Assembly: GCA_014379815.1 (NCBI GenBank)
Contig: JACMLA010000417.1
Coordinates: 1 to 8,369, forward strand
DNA length: 8,369 nt
Direction of reading: 5' to 3'
DNA from: Bryobacteraceae bacterium
GTDB lineage: Bacteria; Acidobacteriota; Terriglobia; Bryobacterales; Bryobacteraceae
The notes below the pieces were generated by a model. The model was not told the origin of the DNA. It saw only the letters and a list, made by a program, of their open reading frames with translations, and ran no database searches. Every line of letters begins with the position of its first letter. The stretch's first letter is position 1. Below are positions 1 through 6,177 of this stretch, piece after piece. A program made the translations under genes and the position numbers.

Positions 1-2
1 AG

Positions 3-449
3 TTGCGGCCGGGGAGCGAGACCGTAATCACGCGACTCGCCGACATCCTGGTGATTCACGCAGTCCGTTGCTGGATCGAGCAGGAGCCGTCTGGCCAGAC
101 AGGTTGGCTGGGTGCTCTGCGCGATCCACAGGTTGGACGAATTATCGCGCGCATTCATCGGCATCCGGAACTGGCTTGGACACTTGAGACTTTAGCGGCC
201 GAGGCTGCGATGTCGCGTTCAGCCTTTGCCGCACGGTTCACAGAACTGGTTGGCGAACCAGCGATGCACTACGTCGCGCGGTGGCGAATGCTTACAGGCT
301 TAAGCTGGCTGCGCGAAGGAGACGCAACGGTGGGCGAGATCGCGCTGAGACTGAACTACGAATCGGAGGCGGCGTTCAGCCGTGCGTTTAAGCGATTTCT
401 CGGAGTGACACCAGGAGCAGCCCGGCGAAACAGGTTTCCAGTAACGTAG
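3..449 (+). CDS. AraC-family transcriptional regulator, C-terminal part (5' truncated by window edge)
   Basis: About 148 residues of an AraC/XylS-type DNA-binding regulator are visible. The C-terminal half carries the two helix-turn-helix units of the family: the first around visible residues 59-84 (TLETLAAEAAMSRSAFAARF), the second around 108-141, ending in the family signature with AFSRAFKRFLGVTPGAAR. The first 25 residues (RPGSETVITRLADILVIHAVR) resemble the end of the cupin-type sensor domain found in many AraC regulators (Cupin_6-like). The TTG at position 3 is therefore most likely an internal leucine codon, and the real start lies outside the window; full proteins of this kind are usually near 300 residues. 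It precedes the methyltransferase on the same strand by 45 bp, so the two may be cotranscribed. The ligand and targets cannot be read from the sequence. Confidence 0.9.
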   Translation: MRPGSETVITRLADILVIHAVRCWIEQEPSGQTGWLGALRDPQVGRIIARIHRHPELAWTLETLAAEAAMSRSAFAARFTELVGEPAMHYVARWRMLTGLSWLREGDATVGEIALRLNYESEAAFSRAFKRFLGVTPGAARRNRFPVT

Positions 450-471
450 AGGCTTCCTCGCTCGGTCAGTG

Positions 472-493
472 CCCAATGAGCACCCAATGAGCA
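472..493. repeat. Perfect 11-bp tandem duplication in the AraC-methyltransferase gap
   Basis: The unit CCCAATGAGCA occurs twice with no spacer (472-482 and 483-493), immediately before the predicted TTG start of the methyltransferase. Each copy contains an ATG, but neither is in frame with the methyltransferase. It looks like a small slippage duplication. It moves the start codon relative to upstream signals by one helical turn, which may or may not matter. Confidence 0.8.
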
Positions 494-494
494 A

Positions 495-1244
495 TTGATA
501 CACTTTCTGGGATTGAAACTATATAGCTCTCTTGCCGAGTGGTGGCCTCTCATGTCGTCTCCTGACGAGTATGAAGAGGAAGCCGCGTTTTACGCGAAGC
601 ATCTGCTTTCTGCCGGGGACTTGCCCGTGCGATCAGTAGTCGAGTTTGGCAGTGGTGGCGGCAACAACGCTTTCTATCTGAAGCAGCAGTTTGGCATGAC
701 TTTGGTCGATCTGTCCGAGGAGATGCTTGGGGTTAGCCGTGCGCTGAATCCTGAGTGCGAACATGTCGCTGGCGATATGCGGACGGTTCGTCTTGGACGT
801 CAGTTCGATCGCGTCTTTATACATGATGCAATCTGCTATCTCACAACGCCGGAAGATTTGCGTCTCGCAGTTGAGACAGCTTTCGTGCATTGCCGTCCGG
901 GTGGCGGAGCTCTGTTTGCTCCCGATTTCGTGCGTGAGAACTTCTACGCAGGCACGGACCATGGGGGCAACGATGGAGCGAATCGAGGTCTGCGGTACCT
1001 CGATTGGACGTGGGATCCAGACCCGGCAGACCACACATACTTAGTGGACTATGCTTTTCTGCTGAGGTCGGAAGACGGCCTGGTACGTGTGGAGCACGAA
1101 CGGCACGTCGAGGGGCTGTTCGCGCGCTCAGAATGGCTACAAATTCTTGGCGAAGCAGGCTTTGCCGTTACGGTTGTGCCCTTTGAGCACTCCGAGCTTC
1201 CTGAAGGCTCTGCGGAGATTTTCCTTGGGGGGAAACCAGCCTAA
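495..1244 (+). CDS. Class I SAM-dependent methyltransferase
   Basis: A 249-residue protein with a Rossmann-type methyltransferase fold. Visible motifs are the glycine-rich SAM-binding motif I (VVEFGSGGGNN, 48-58), the acidic end of strand 2 (VDLSEEML, D72), the GDM segment (93-95) and motif IV (FDRVFIHDAICYL, 104-116). A post-I region around 134-144 (CRPGGGALFAPD) resembles the loop before strand 5. The methyl acceptor is unknown; the family includes small-molecule, N- and O-methyltransferases. The start is uncertain: the TTG at 495 has only a weak ribosome site, and the in-frame TTG at 513 would give MKLYSSLAEWWPL, which matches how related proteins tend to begin. An ATG at 552 would remove the conserved LYxxLAxWWPL segment and is less likely. 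The stop codon overlaps that of the convergent TetR gene. The AraC gene just upstream may control it. Confidence 0.88.
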   Translation: MIHFLGLKLYSSLAEWWPLMSSPDEYEEEAAFYAKHLLSAGDLPVRSVVEFGSGGGNNAFYLKQQFGMTLVDLSEEMLGVSRALNPECEHVAGDMRTVRLGRQFDRVFIHDAICYLTTPEDLRLAVETAFVHCRPGGGALFAPDFVRENFYAGTDHGGNDGANRGLRYLDWTWDPDPADHTYLVDYAFLLRSEDGLVRVEHERHVEGLFARSEWLQILGEAGFAVTVVPFEHSELPEGSAEIFLGGKPA

Positions 1245-1834
1245 CCTAATGCGATCGAGATCCGTTGCAACACAAGGGGCACAACGGAATCCAGGAGATC
1301 ACCCCGGATGCCAAGCGTCTCAGGAGCGTGGCTTCTGAGAATGCTTGACAGACCATGCATCGTCGACCAAATGAAAAGTGCGTCCATCAGCGGGGGTACG
1401 TCTGCGCGACGATTGGGCAGACGCGCTACCGCGTCACTGAGAAGAGCGAATGCGTGCCTTGCCCGAAGCATCATCTCAGGATGCAGGTCAGGATCCGGCA
1501 GCTGGGTCTCGAACATTAGCCGGTAATGCAGCGGATGCATCTGGGCATAGGTGAGGTAAGCCTTCCCCATATTGGCCAGGTCTTCGGCGGGTCCGACTCC
1601 CGCTGGCCTGTTGTCGAGATAATCGGCGAATGCGACGAAGGCCCGGCTGACTACTTCAGCAAGGATGTGATCGCGACTTGGGAAGTGCCGGTAGGGAGCT
1701 TGATGCGAGACGTTCAAACGACGGGCGACTTCGCGCAGGCTTAGTTGCTCCAGACCAGATTCTCCGATGATCTTGAGTGCCTCCGCGACGCACGCTTCAC
1801 GCAGATCCTCGGGCTTGAGTTTTCGCTTCGCCAT
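1241..1834 (-). CDS. TetR-family transcriptional repressor with WHG-type C-terminal domain
   Basis: A 197-residue one-component regulator. The N-terminal helix-turn-helix is clear at about 27-53 (GLEQLSLREVARRLNVSHQA, then PYRHF), the strongest TetR signature. The ligand-binding half contains an FIWSTMHGL segment (154-162) with W156, H160 and G161, as in the WHG-type TetR C-terminal domain. It is the last gene of the operon. Its ATG lies inside the end of the SDR gene (38-bp overlap, different frame), and no good ribosome site precedes it, so translation is probably coupled. An in-frame TGA a few codons upstream excludes a longer version. It most likely binds the two GTWGACA-N-TGTCWAC sites at 3102-3149 and represses its own operon; that is inferred from position and site shape. 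The inducer is unknown. Confidence 0.93.
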   Translation of the reverse strand: MAKRKLKPEDLREACVAEALKIIGESGLEQLSLREVARRLNVSHQAPYRHFPSRDHILAEVVSRAFVAFADYLDNRPAGVGPAEDLANMGKAYLTYAQMHPLHYRLMFETQLPDPDLHPEMMLRARHAFALLSDAVARLPNRRADVPPLMDALFIWSTMHGLSSILRSHAPETLGIRGDLLDSVVPLVLQRISIALG

Positions 1835-2648
1835 TCTGATGTCTTGTCATGCCTTCCATCACCAGGCCGAGTATCCGGCTTCGGCCTCGTCGTGGCAATG
1901 TCGAGAGAGATGCCTCCAGCAACTGGGAGAGCCAGCCGGGCCGCACGGTGGTGCGATGGCCCAGAGCATCCAGTGTAGCCACCGCGATGTCTTCCGGCTG
2001 CAGGCCCATTCCCATCTGCATATTCGCCCGGGTTGCAAATCCGGTATGGACGGGACCCGGTGCGCACGCCAGGACGTCAACGCCGAGAGGCGCCATCTCG
2101 AGGTGGAGCCCTTCTGCAAGGGATTGCACATAGGCCTTGGTAGCCGAATAGTTGACCGCGCGGGCGACTCCCTGAAATGCAAGTAAGGAGCTGAGCAGGA
2201 TCATCCCGCCTTTTCCCCGCTTAGCCAGACGACGGCCAAACAGCAGGCTCATCGCGGCAACAGCCCGGCAGTTGAGGTCGATCATGTTTACTTCCGCATC
2301 GAGATTAGCTTCGAGGAAACTGCCCGAAGTTCCGAAGCCTGCAGCCGCAACCAAGAGGCCGACATCGAGATGTTCCGTTTCGGACACCAAGGTCCGCACG
2401 GAATGTTCCTGCGCCAGATCCAGTGGGCAGGCGTGGACGGTGATGCGGTGTTGGATCGTGAGTGAGGCCGCCAGTTCGGTCAGCTTGGTGTTGCGCCGGG
2501 CGACAAGAACGAGATTTAGCCCACGCTGTGCAAGACACTGCGCGATCTCGCGACCGATGCCATCAGAGGCGCCCGTCACCACGGCCCAAGGCCCGTATCG
2601 CTCTCTCCACCGTATCTGTTGCGGAGTCAGGGCATCAGCTGTTGTCAC
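1797..2648 (-). CDS. SDR-family NAD(P)-dependent oxidoreductase
   Basis: A 283-residue classical short-chain dehydrogenase/reductase. The cofactor motif TGASDGIG is at 25-32, and R51-R52 after strand 2 suggests preference for NADP(H). An LDL acidic residue (D77) follows. The usual NNAG is AAAG (101-104). The catalytic set is complete: N126, S153 or S154, Y167 and K171 (YSATK), with PG at 197-198. Residues beyond about 235 form a basic tail like that of the DltE/YqjQ-type SDRs that act on lipids or ketones; the substrate cannot be named. The start is a GTG whose bases overlap the TGA of the DUF2141 gene (GTGA, 4 bp), a typical translational-coupling arrangement. Its 3' end overlaps the TetR gene by 38 bp. 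It is expected to be cytoplasmic and controlled by that repressor. Confidence 0.93.
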   Translation of the reverse strand: MTTADALTPQQIRWRERYGPWAVVTGASDGIGREIAQCLAQRGLNLVLVARRNTKLTELAASLTIQHRITVHACPLDLAQEHSVRTLVSETEHLDVGLLVAAAGFGTSGSFLEANLDAEVNMIDLNCRAVAAMSLLFGRRLAKRGKGGMILLSSLLAFQGVARAVNYSATKAYVQSLAEGLHLEMAPLGVDVLACAPGPVHTGFATRANMQMGMGLQPEDIAVATLDALGHRTTVRPGWLSQLLEASLSTLPRRGRSRILGLVMEGMTRHQNGEAKTQARGSA

Positions 2649-3088
2649 CGACCGACCATGACCTCGATGGACGCAGTCTTGCCTTCCTCAAGGTCGAATG
2701 CAGCCTCTTCAAAATTGGGAGGCCGCATGCGATGGCGGACGTTGTTGGAAACACCCCAGTCCTCGGTAGGTAGGCCAAACATCTTCGTATCCGTTTTCAG
2801 ATTCCCGTTCACATCGTGCGAGACGGCAACGGCGAACCTGCCCGGCGTCAGTCCGGCAAAACGGCAAGTGACGCCCTCGCGCGACGCGTCGTGGCGCTGC
2901 ACGGTCGCCGCTTTGAGATCCATGGGAAAGCCTTTGGCTGTTGCGAACAGAGCGCAGCCAATCGTCCCCTCGTTCGATTTAATGCCGTTTACCCGGATCG
3001 CCAACTCCGCCGTATTGGCGAAGGCACAAGTGCAGCACATTGCGATCAGAGCTTTTGCGATGCTGTTGTTCAGGGATCTGAATAACAT
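2645..3088 (-). CDS. Exported DUF2141 domain protein
   Basis: A 147-residue protein with a likely Sec signal peptide (hydrophobic stretch about 10-24, probable cleavage after AFA at 22-24). The mature part matches DUF2141: an opening beta strand (ELAIRVNGIKSNEGTIGCAL, 28-47), the GF motif (53-54), LTPGRFAVAVSHDVNGN (80-96) and GLPTEDWGVSNN (105-116). PPNFEEAAFDL (123-133) closes the domain. The acidic HDxNGNxxxD segment (91-100) could bind a metal ion such as calcium; that is an inference. The molecular function of the family is not established. It is the first gene of the operon, with an AGAGG ribosome site 7 nt before the ATG and a promoter/operator region directly upstream. Its pairing with an SDR and a TetR regulator suggests an envelope-related response, but no function can be assigned. 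Confidence 0.9.
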   Translation of the reverse strand: MLFRSLNNSIAKALIAMCCTCAFANTAELAIRVNGIKSNEGTIGCALFATAKGFPMDLKAATVQRHDASREGVTCRFAGLTPGRFAVAVSHDVNGNLKTDTKMFGLPTEDWGVSNNVRHRMRPPNFEEAAFDLEEGKTASIEVMVGR

Positions 3089-3095
3089 GGTGTGG

Positions 3096-3100
3096 CCTCT
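3096..3100 (-). promoter_or_regulatory. Ribosome binding site of the DUF2141 gene
   Basis: AGAGG on the - strand lies 7 nt before the ATG at 3088. It supports this start and makes this the main ribosome entry point for the operon, since the two downstream genes overlap their predecessors. Confidence 0.7.
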
Positions 3101-3101
3101 T

Positions 3102-3116
3102 GTTGACAGTGTCTAC
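3102..3116. promoter_or_regulatory. Predicted TetR operator, start-proximal copy
   Basis: GTTGACAGTGTCTAC is a 15-bp palindrome with one mismatched pair, centred on G3109: GTTGACA pairs with TGTCTAC. GACA-N-TGTC cores of this kind are common in TetR-family operators. The site covers the transcription start predicted from the -10 box (near 3113), so a bound protein would block initiation. It is a mirror partner of the copy at 3135-3149. Confidence 0.72.
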
Positions 3117-3119
3117 TTG

Positions 3120-3148
3120 ATTTGACCCTAAGTCGTAGACAGTGTCAA
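3120..3148 (-). promoter_or_regulatory. Predicted sigma70-type promoter of the DUF2141-SDR-TetR operon
   Basis: On the - strand a perfect -35 box TTGACA (3148-3143) is followed by a 17-bp spacer and TCAAAT (3125-3120), which matches four of six -10 consensus positions. The transcription start would fall near 3113, giving a leader of about 25 nt before the ATG at 3088. The -35 box is part of the right-hand operator, the predicted start is in the left-hand one, and the -10 box lies between the two. Confidence 0.7.
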
Positions 3149-3149
3149 C
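3135..3149. promoter_or_regulatory. Predicted TetR operator, -35 copy
   Basis: GTAGACAGTGTCAAC is a 15-bp palindrome with one mismatched pair, centred on G3142. It has the same GACA-N-TGTC core as the copy at 3102-3116, in mirrored orientation, and contains the whole -35 box. The centres are 33 bp apart, about three helical turns, so two repressor dimers would sit on the same face of the DNA. Confidence 0.72.
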
Positions 3150-3172
3150 AGATTTCTTTTCCAAGCGATTTG

Positions 3173-3802
3173 TTACTGGCTGTCCGCGGTGGCAACATAC
3201 GCACCAAGACCCACCAGAGCCACGCCTGAGGCAACTCGCTGACGTCTGCGGAACTTTGCGCTGTGTTGTAACCGATAACCAATTGGGCCGGCGAAGAAGG
3301 CCACGACCAGGTCTGCTGCCGTGTTTAAAGCAACTGAGATCGTACCTAACAAAACGAACTGCTGGAAGACCGGGCCGCGCTCCGGAGAGATAAATTGCGG
3401 AATGAACGATAGAAAGAAGAGTGCTGTCTTCGGATTCAACACCTCCGTGACAATACCCTGGGCAAAGGCGCTGTTACTTTCCGGGCCACCGTCGGTCGAC
3501 AGGATCGGCTCAGTATTGCGGCTCTGAATCATGCGCAATCCAAGCCATACAAGGTAAGCGGCACCTGCATACTTCACGGCGGCGAAAGCGACGGCGGAGG
3601 CGGCAAGAATAGCCGATAGGCCCAGCGCTGCAGTCACAACATGAGCGAGTCCGCCGACGAAAGTTCCAAGCGACGACAGTACACCTTCGCGCCGTCCTCC
3701 GGCGAGGCTGCGCGCGAGCACGTAGAAGATTCCCGGACCAGGAGTTATCGCAAGCAGTACAGCGGCAGACAGAAAGAGGAGAAAACGATCAGCTTCGGGC
3801 AT
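3173..3802 (-). CDS. LysE/RhtB-family amino acid or metabolite exporter
   Basis: A 209-residue inner-membrane protein, the normal size for the LysE/RhtB family. The N-terminal signature LLAITPGPGIFYVLARSLAGG (16-36) and the central NPKTALFFLSFIPQF (123-137) are diagnostic, and about six hydrophobic segments are visible. It probably exports amino acids or related small molecules by proton exchange, as known members do; the substrate cannot be read. The open frame runs 150 bp further upstream, but that extension is hydrophilic, enters the divergent gene at 3915 and is not family-like, so the ATG at 3802 (MPEADRFLLFL) is chosen. A GAGAGA stretch 8 nt before it may be its ribosome site. Its stop lies only about 25 bp before the -35 box of the next operon on the same strand, and no terminator is apparent between them, so read-through is possible. 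Confidence 0.93.
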   Translation of the reverse strand: MPEADRFLLFLSAAVLLAITPGPGIFYVLARSLAGGRREGVLSSLGTFVGGLAHVVTAALGLSAILAASAVAFAAVKYAGAAYLVWLGLRMIQSRNTEPILSTDGGPESNSAFAQGIVTEVLNPKTALFFLSFIPQFISPERGPVFQQFVLLGTISVALNTAADLVVAFFAGPIGYRLQHSAKFRRRQRVASGVALVGLGAYVATADSQ

Positions 3803-3914
3803 CCGGACATTCTCTCGCAAACTTGACGTGTCGTTTGAACACTGCGGAACCGGTCTTTGCGGCAGATCGCAATTTGGTCTGAAGTGAACACAAATCAGTG
3901 GAGGACACTCTGTA
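3803..3914. other. Divergent intergenic region between the exporter and the Spy-like gene
   Basis: These 112 bp must hold the 5' signals for both flanking genes. A good ribosome site for the rightward gene is visible (GGAGG at 3900-3904, 10 nt before the ATG). No promoter matching the sigma70 consensus in both boxes was found on either strand, so expression may depend on an alternative sigma factor or an activator. TTGACGTGTC at 3823-3832 is similar to the operator sequence but lacks one base of it. Confidence 0.5.
3900..3904 (+). promoter_or_regulatory. Ribosome binding site of the Spy-like gene
   Basis: GGAGG lies 10 nt before the ATG at 3915, and the start codon is followed by a typical MKK signal-peptide beginning, so the start is well supported. 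Confidence 0.8.
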
Positions 3915-4445
3915 ATGAAAAAGGTATTACTCCTGCTCACGGCCGCTGCCACGTTGCTGGCTGCTCAGGAGACGCCGTTTCCGGACAACGCGATTTCCCC
4001 TGTGATCTACCCGCCTCCGGTTGCAGCTTTTGTTGAGGTGAAGGCGTATCTGGGGTTGTCGGATGCGCAGCTTGAGCAGTTGCGACAAATCCTGACGGAC
4101 CGCGATAAAGCTACGCAGGAAGTGAGTCAGCGGATGCGCGAAAAGCAGTTGCAGATCCGAAATCTGCTCACTAACGGTTCCAATGACGCGGCACAGGTTG
4201 GACGGCTGACGATTGAAGTTTATGAACTGCAGAAGCAGTTTTCGGTGCCCGAAGAGCAGTATCGAGTGCGGGCGCTGGCAGTACTGAGTGCGGATCAGAA
4301 GGTAAAGGTAGGACAGCTGGAGCAGATTCTAAAACAGACTCCGGCTGCCTATCAGGCGACACACTTGCTGCTGCTGAATCCGCTTCCTCCAGGTCCGCCC
4401 CAGATTTTTACAGGGTCGGATAGCTTACCGGCAATCCAACCGTAG
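3915..4445 (+). CDS. Secreted Spy/CpxP-like helical protein (LTXXQ-motif type)
   Basis: A 176-residue protein with a short, clear signal peptide (MKKVLLLLTAAATLLAAQ, cleavage about 16-18), so the mature protein is periplasmic or exported. The mature part is almost entirely helical. LGLSDAQLEQLRQIL (46-60) and LSADQKVKVGQLEQIL (124-139) are the paired L-[ST]-x-x-Q motifs of Spy/CpxP/ZraP-like proteins, separated by long amphipathic helices rich in Q, E, K and R. Known family members act as ATP-independent periplasmic chaperones or metal-stress sensors. A proline-rich tail (156-162) follows. There is no His/Cys-rich metal site, so a chaperone-like role is more likely than metal binding. It is monocistronic: its own GGAGG ribosome site lies upstream and a strong terminator follows the stop. 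Confidence 0.82.
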   Translation: MKKVLLLLTAAATLLAAQETPFPDNAISPVIYPPPVAAFVEVKAYLGLSDAQLEQLRQILTDRDKATQEVSQRMREKQLQIRNLLTNGSNDAAQVGRLTIEVYELQKQFSVPEEQYRVRALAVLSADQKVKVGQLEQILKQTPAAYQATHLLLLNPLPPGPPQIFTGSDSLPAIQP

Positions 4446-4467
4446 CTCACTGTTTCGTTCGACGTCG

Positions 4468-4501
4468 AGGTCGGTACCCGCGGAGGAGTACCGACCTTTT
4501 T
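4468..4501 (+). terminator. Intrinsic (rho-independent) terminator after the Spy-like gene
   Basis: A perfect 9-bp GC-rich stem pairs GGTCGGTAC (4469-4477) with GTACCGACC (4488-4496) across a 10-nt loop. One extra A-T pair extends the base, and five T residues follow (4497-4501). It lies 23 bp after the stop codon and should separate the Spy-like transcript from the quinoprotein gene that begins 32 bp beyond. Confidence 0.92.
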
Positions 4502-4533
4502 CGCGCGCAGTTACGTTCTACCATTACAGACCA

Positions 4534-6177
4534 ATGCTGCCTTTATTAGCGATGGCGCTTTTTGCCGTAGATGGCTCGCCTAAGATCGAACTCGCGTGGA
4601 CGTATCACACGAAGGCGGTTGCCCCGAATGAGCGCGCTGCGGGCATTGCGGCGTTTGAGGCGACTCCGGTGCTGGCCGACGGGCTGGTGTTTGTAATCAC
4701 GCCGTTTAATCAGGTGATTGCGCTCGACCCTGAGAACGGCACCGAGCGCTGGCGGTTTGACCCGCAGCTTGCCCAGGACCGGTCGTACTCGGAGGCTACT
4801 GCGCGTGGGGTTGTCGTGTCAGGCGGCGTCCTGTTTTTCGGAACTTTGGACGCCCGGATCATTGCGTTACGGGCAAGTACGGGCAAACTGGTTTGGGAAA
4901 CCAGGCTCGATCCTCAATCGAAAGATGGCAACTACCAGATCACGTCGCCACCTGTGGTCTCCGGCAGCACGGTCATTATAGGTTCGTCGATCGGAGACAA
5001 TGGCCGTGCGGAGATGGAGCGCGGCACGGTACGTGCATTCGATGTGCAAACGGGCAAGTTGAAATGGACCTGGGATCCCACACCTCCCGGCAAAACAGGG
5101 GCGGCCAATGCGTGGGCTCCGATGTCAGTGGATCCCAAGAGCGACATGGTGCTGATCCCGACCGGGAGCGCGTCGCCGGATTTCTATGGGGGTCTGCGCC
5201 CTGGCAACAACGGATACGCGAATTCCGTGGTCGCACTGCAGGCTTCGAGCGGCAAGCTCCTGTGGTCCTTTCAGGTCGTCCACCACGATCTGTGGGATTA
5301 CGACGTGGCGTCACGGCCGGAGCTGATTGAAATTGCAGGCAAGCCGGCAGTTGGCGTACTCACCAAGATCGGACATTACTTTGCGCTCGACCGGATGACC
5401 GGTAAGCCTCTGCTCCCAGTGGAAGAAAGAGAGGTACCGCGCTCTGATATCCCGGGGGAGAGTGCTTCGGCAACGCAGCCGTTTCCGGTAAGCGGGCTGT
5501 TCACTTCGCAGAAGTTTGTACCCCGGCCCGGCTGGTGTACTGAACAGTTTCGCAAGCTTCGCTACGAAGGTTTGTTCACGCCGCCAAGTGTCAACGGGAC
5601 TCTGGTGTTTCCCGGCAACGTCGGTGGTGCAAACTGGGGCAGCGGCTCTTATGACCGGGAGCGCGGACTGCTGTTTGTTGCCGCAAACCGGCTGGCAACC
5701 ATGGTTCGGCTGATCCCCCGGGAGAAGTTCGATGCGAGCGGACATGGAGAGACCGGCGAGCGATGGGGTCAGGAATATGCGCCGCAAAAAGGAGCGCCCT
5801 ACGGGATGGCACGCAGGACATTTCTGGAAGCGGATGGAAGGCCCTGCGGCGAAGAACCATGGGGTGCGCTGGTAGCGATCGATGTGGCCACAGGTAAGCT
5901 CCGCTGGGAGACGCCAATGATGGTGGGCATTGGAGGACCTCTGTTTGCAGATGGCCTGGTGTTCTTTGGCGGTTCCGTGTTTCAGCCCAAGCTACGCGCA
6001 TTCCGTGCCGATGACGGGAAGCAGGTCTGGGAGTCCGATCTCCCCAACGTGGCACATTCCGTACCGGGAACCTACTTGTGGAAGGGCAAGAGATACGTAG
6101 TGGTGTGCGCCGGCGGACACGGCAAAGTCGACGGCGAGCCGAAAGGCGACTCCGTAGTGGCGTATCGGGTGAACTAA
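4534..6177 (+). CDS. PQQ-dependent dehydrogenase, glucose/quinate type, without the N-terminal membrane domain
   Basis: A 547-residue quinoprotein beta-propeller. Tryptophan-docking blades recur as ALDPENGTERW (63-73), ALRASTGKLVW (111-121), AFDVQTGKLKW (168-178), ALQASSGKLLW (234-244), AIDVATGKLRW (448-458) and AFRADDGKQVW (489-499). Segments typical of membrane-type glucose/quinate dehydrogenases are HHDLWDYD (250-257), the TQPFP region (314-318), RYEGLFTPPS (343-352), GNVGGANWGSGSYD (361-374; D374 fits the catalytic Asp) and the closing GGHGKVDG (527-534). Such enzymes oxidise sugars or polyols in the periplasm and pass electrons to quinone. The roughly 150-residue membrane domain of E. 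coli Gcd is absent, and no CxxCH haem site is present. The N-terminus is a short hydrophobic stretch (LPLLAMALFAV) with no basic residue, so export is plausible but unproven. No ribosome site precedes the ATG. The substrate is unknown. Confidence 0.92.
   Translation: MLPLLAMALFAVDGSPKIELAWTYHTKAVAPNERAAGIAAFEATPVLADGLVFVITPFNQVIALDPENGTERWRFDPQLAQDRSYSEATARGVVVSGGVLFFGTLDARIIALRASTGKLVWETRLDPQSKDGNYQITSPPVVSGSTVIIGSSIGDNGRAEMERGTVRAFDVQTGKLKWTWDPTPPGKTGAANAWAPMSVDPKSDMVLIPTGSASPDFYGGLRPGNNGYANSVVALQASSGKLLWSFQVVHHDLWDYDVASRPELIEIAGKPAVGVLTKIGHYFALDRMTGKPLLPVEEREVPRSDIPGESASATQPFPVSGLFTSQKFVPRPGWCTEQFRKLRYEGLFTPPSVNGTLVFPGNVGGANWGSGSYDRERGLLFVAANRLATMVRLIPREKFDASGHGETGERWGQEYAPQKGAPYGMARRTFLEADGRPCGEEPWGALVAIDVATGKLRWETPMMVGIGGPLFADGLVFFGGSVFQPKLRAFRADDGKQVWESDLPNVAHSVPGTYLWKGKRYVVVCAGGHGKVDGEPKGDSVVAYRVN

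Noticed and set aside
3..5. TTG at the left edge as the true start of the AraC-type gene
   Set aside because: The sequence right after it matches the interior of an AraC sensor domain, so the gene is truncated by the window.
633..1034. A 133-residue antisense frame within the methyltransferase gene
   Set aside because: It has no domain, no ribosome site, and lies wholly within a gene whose motifs are clear in the other strand.
3103..3131. Rightward promoter from the + strand TTGACA at 3103
   Set aside because: At 17 bp spacing the -10 position reads CCCTAA, a poor match, and no rightward gene follows. The TTGACA is explained by the operator palindrome.
3823..3832. Third TetR operator (TTGACGTGTC) upstream of the exporter
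   Set aside because: It lacks one base of the GACA-N-TGTC core and has no palindromic arm on the right, so it is too weak to call.
3803..3952. Fifty-residue N-terminal extension of the LysE-type exporter
   Set aside because: The extension is hydrophilic, unlike the family, and would run into the signal-peptide coding region of the divergent Spy-like gene. The ATG at 3802 gives the normal family start and length.
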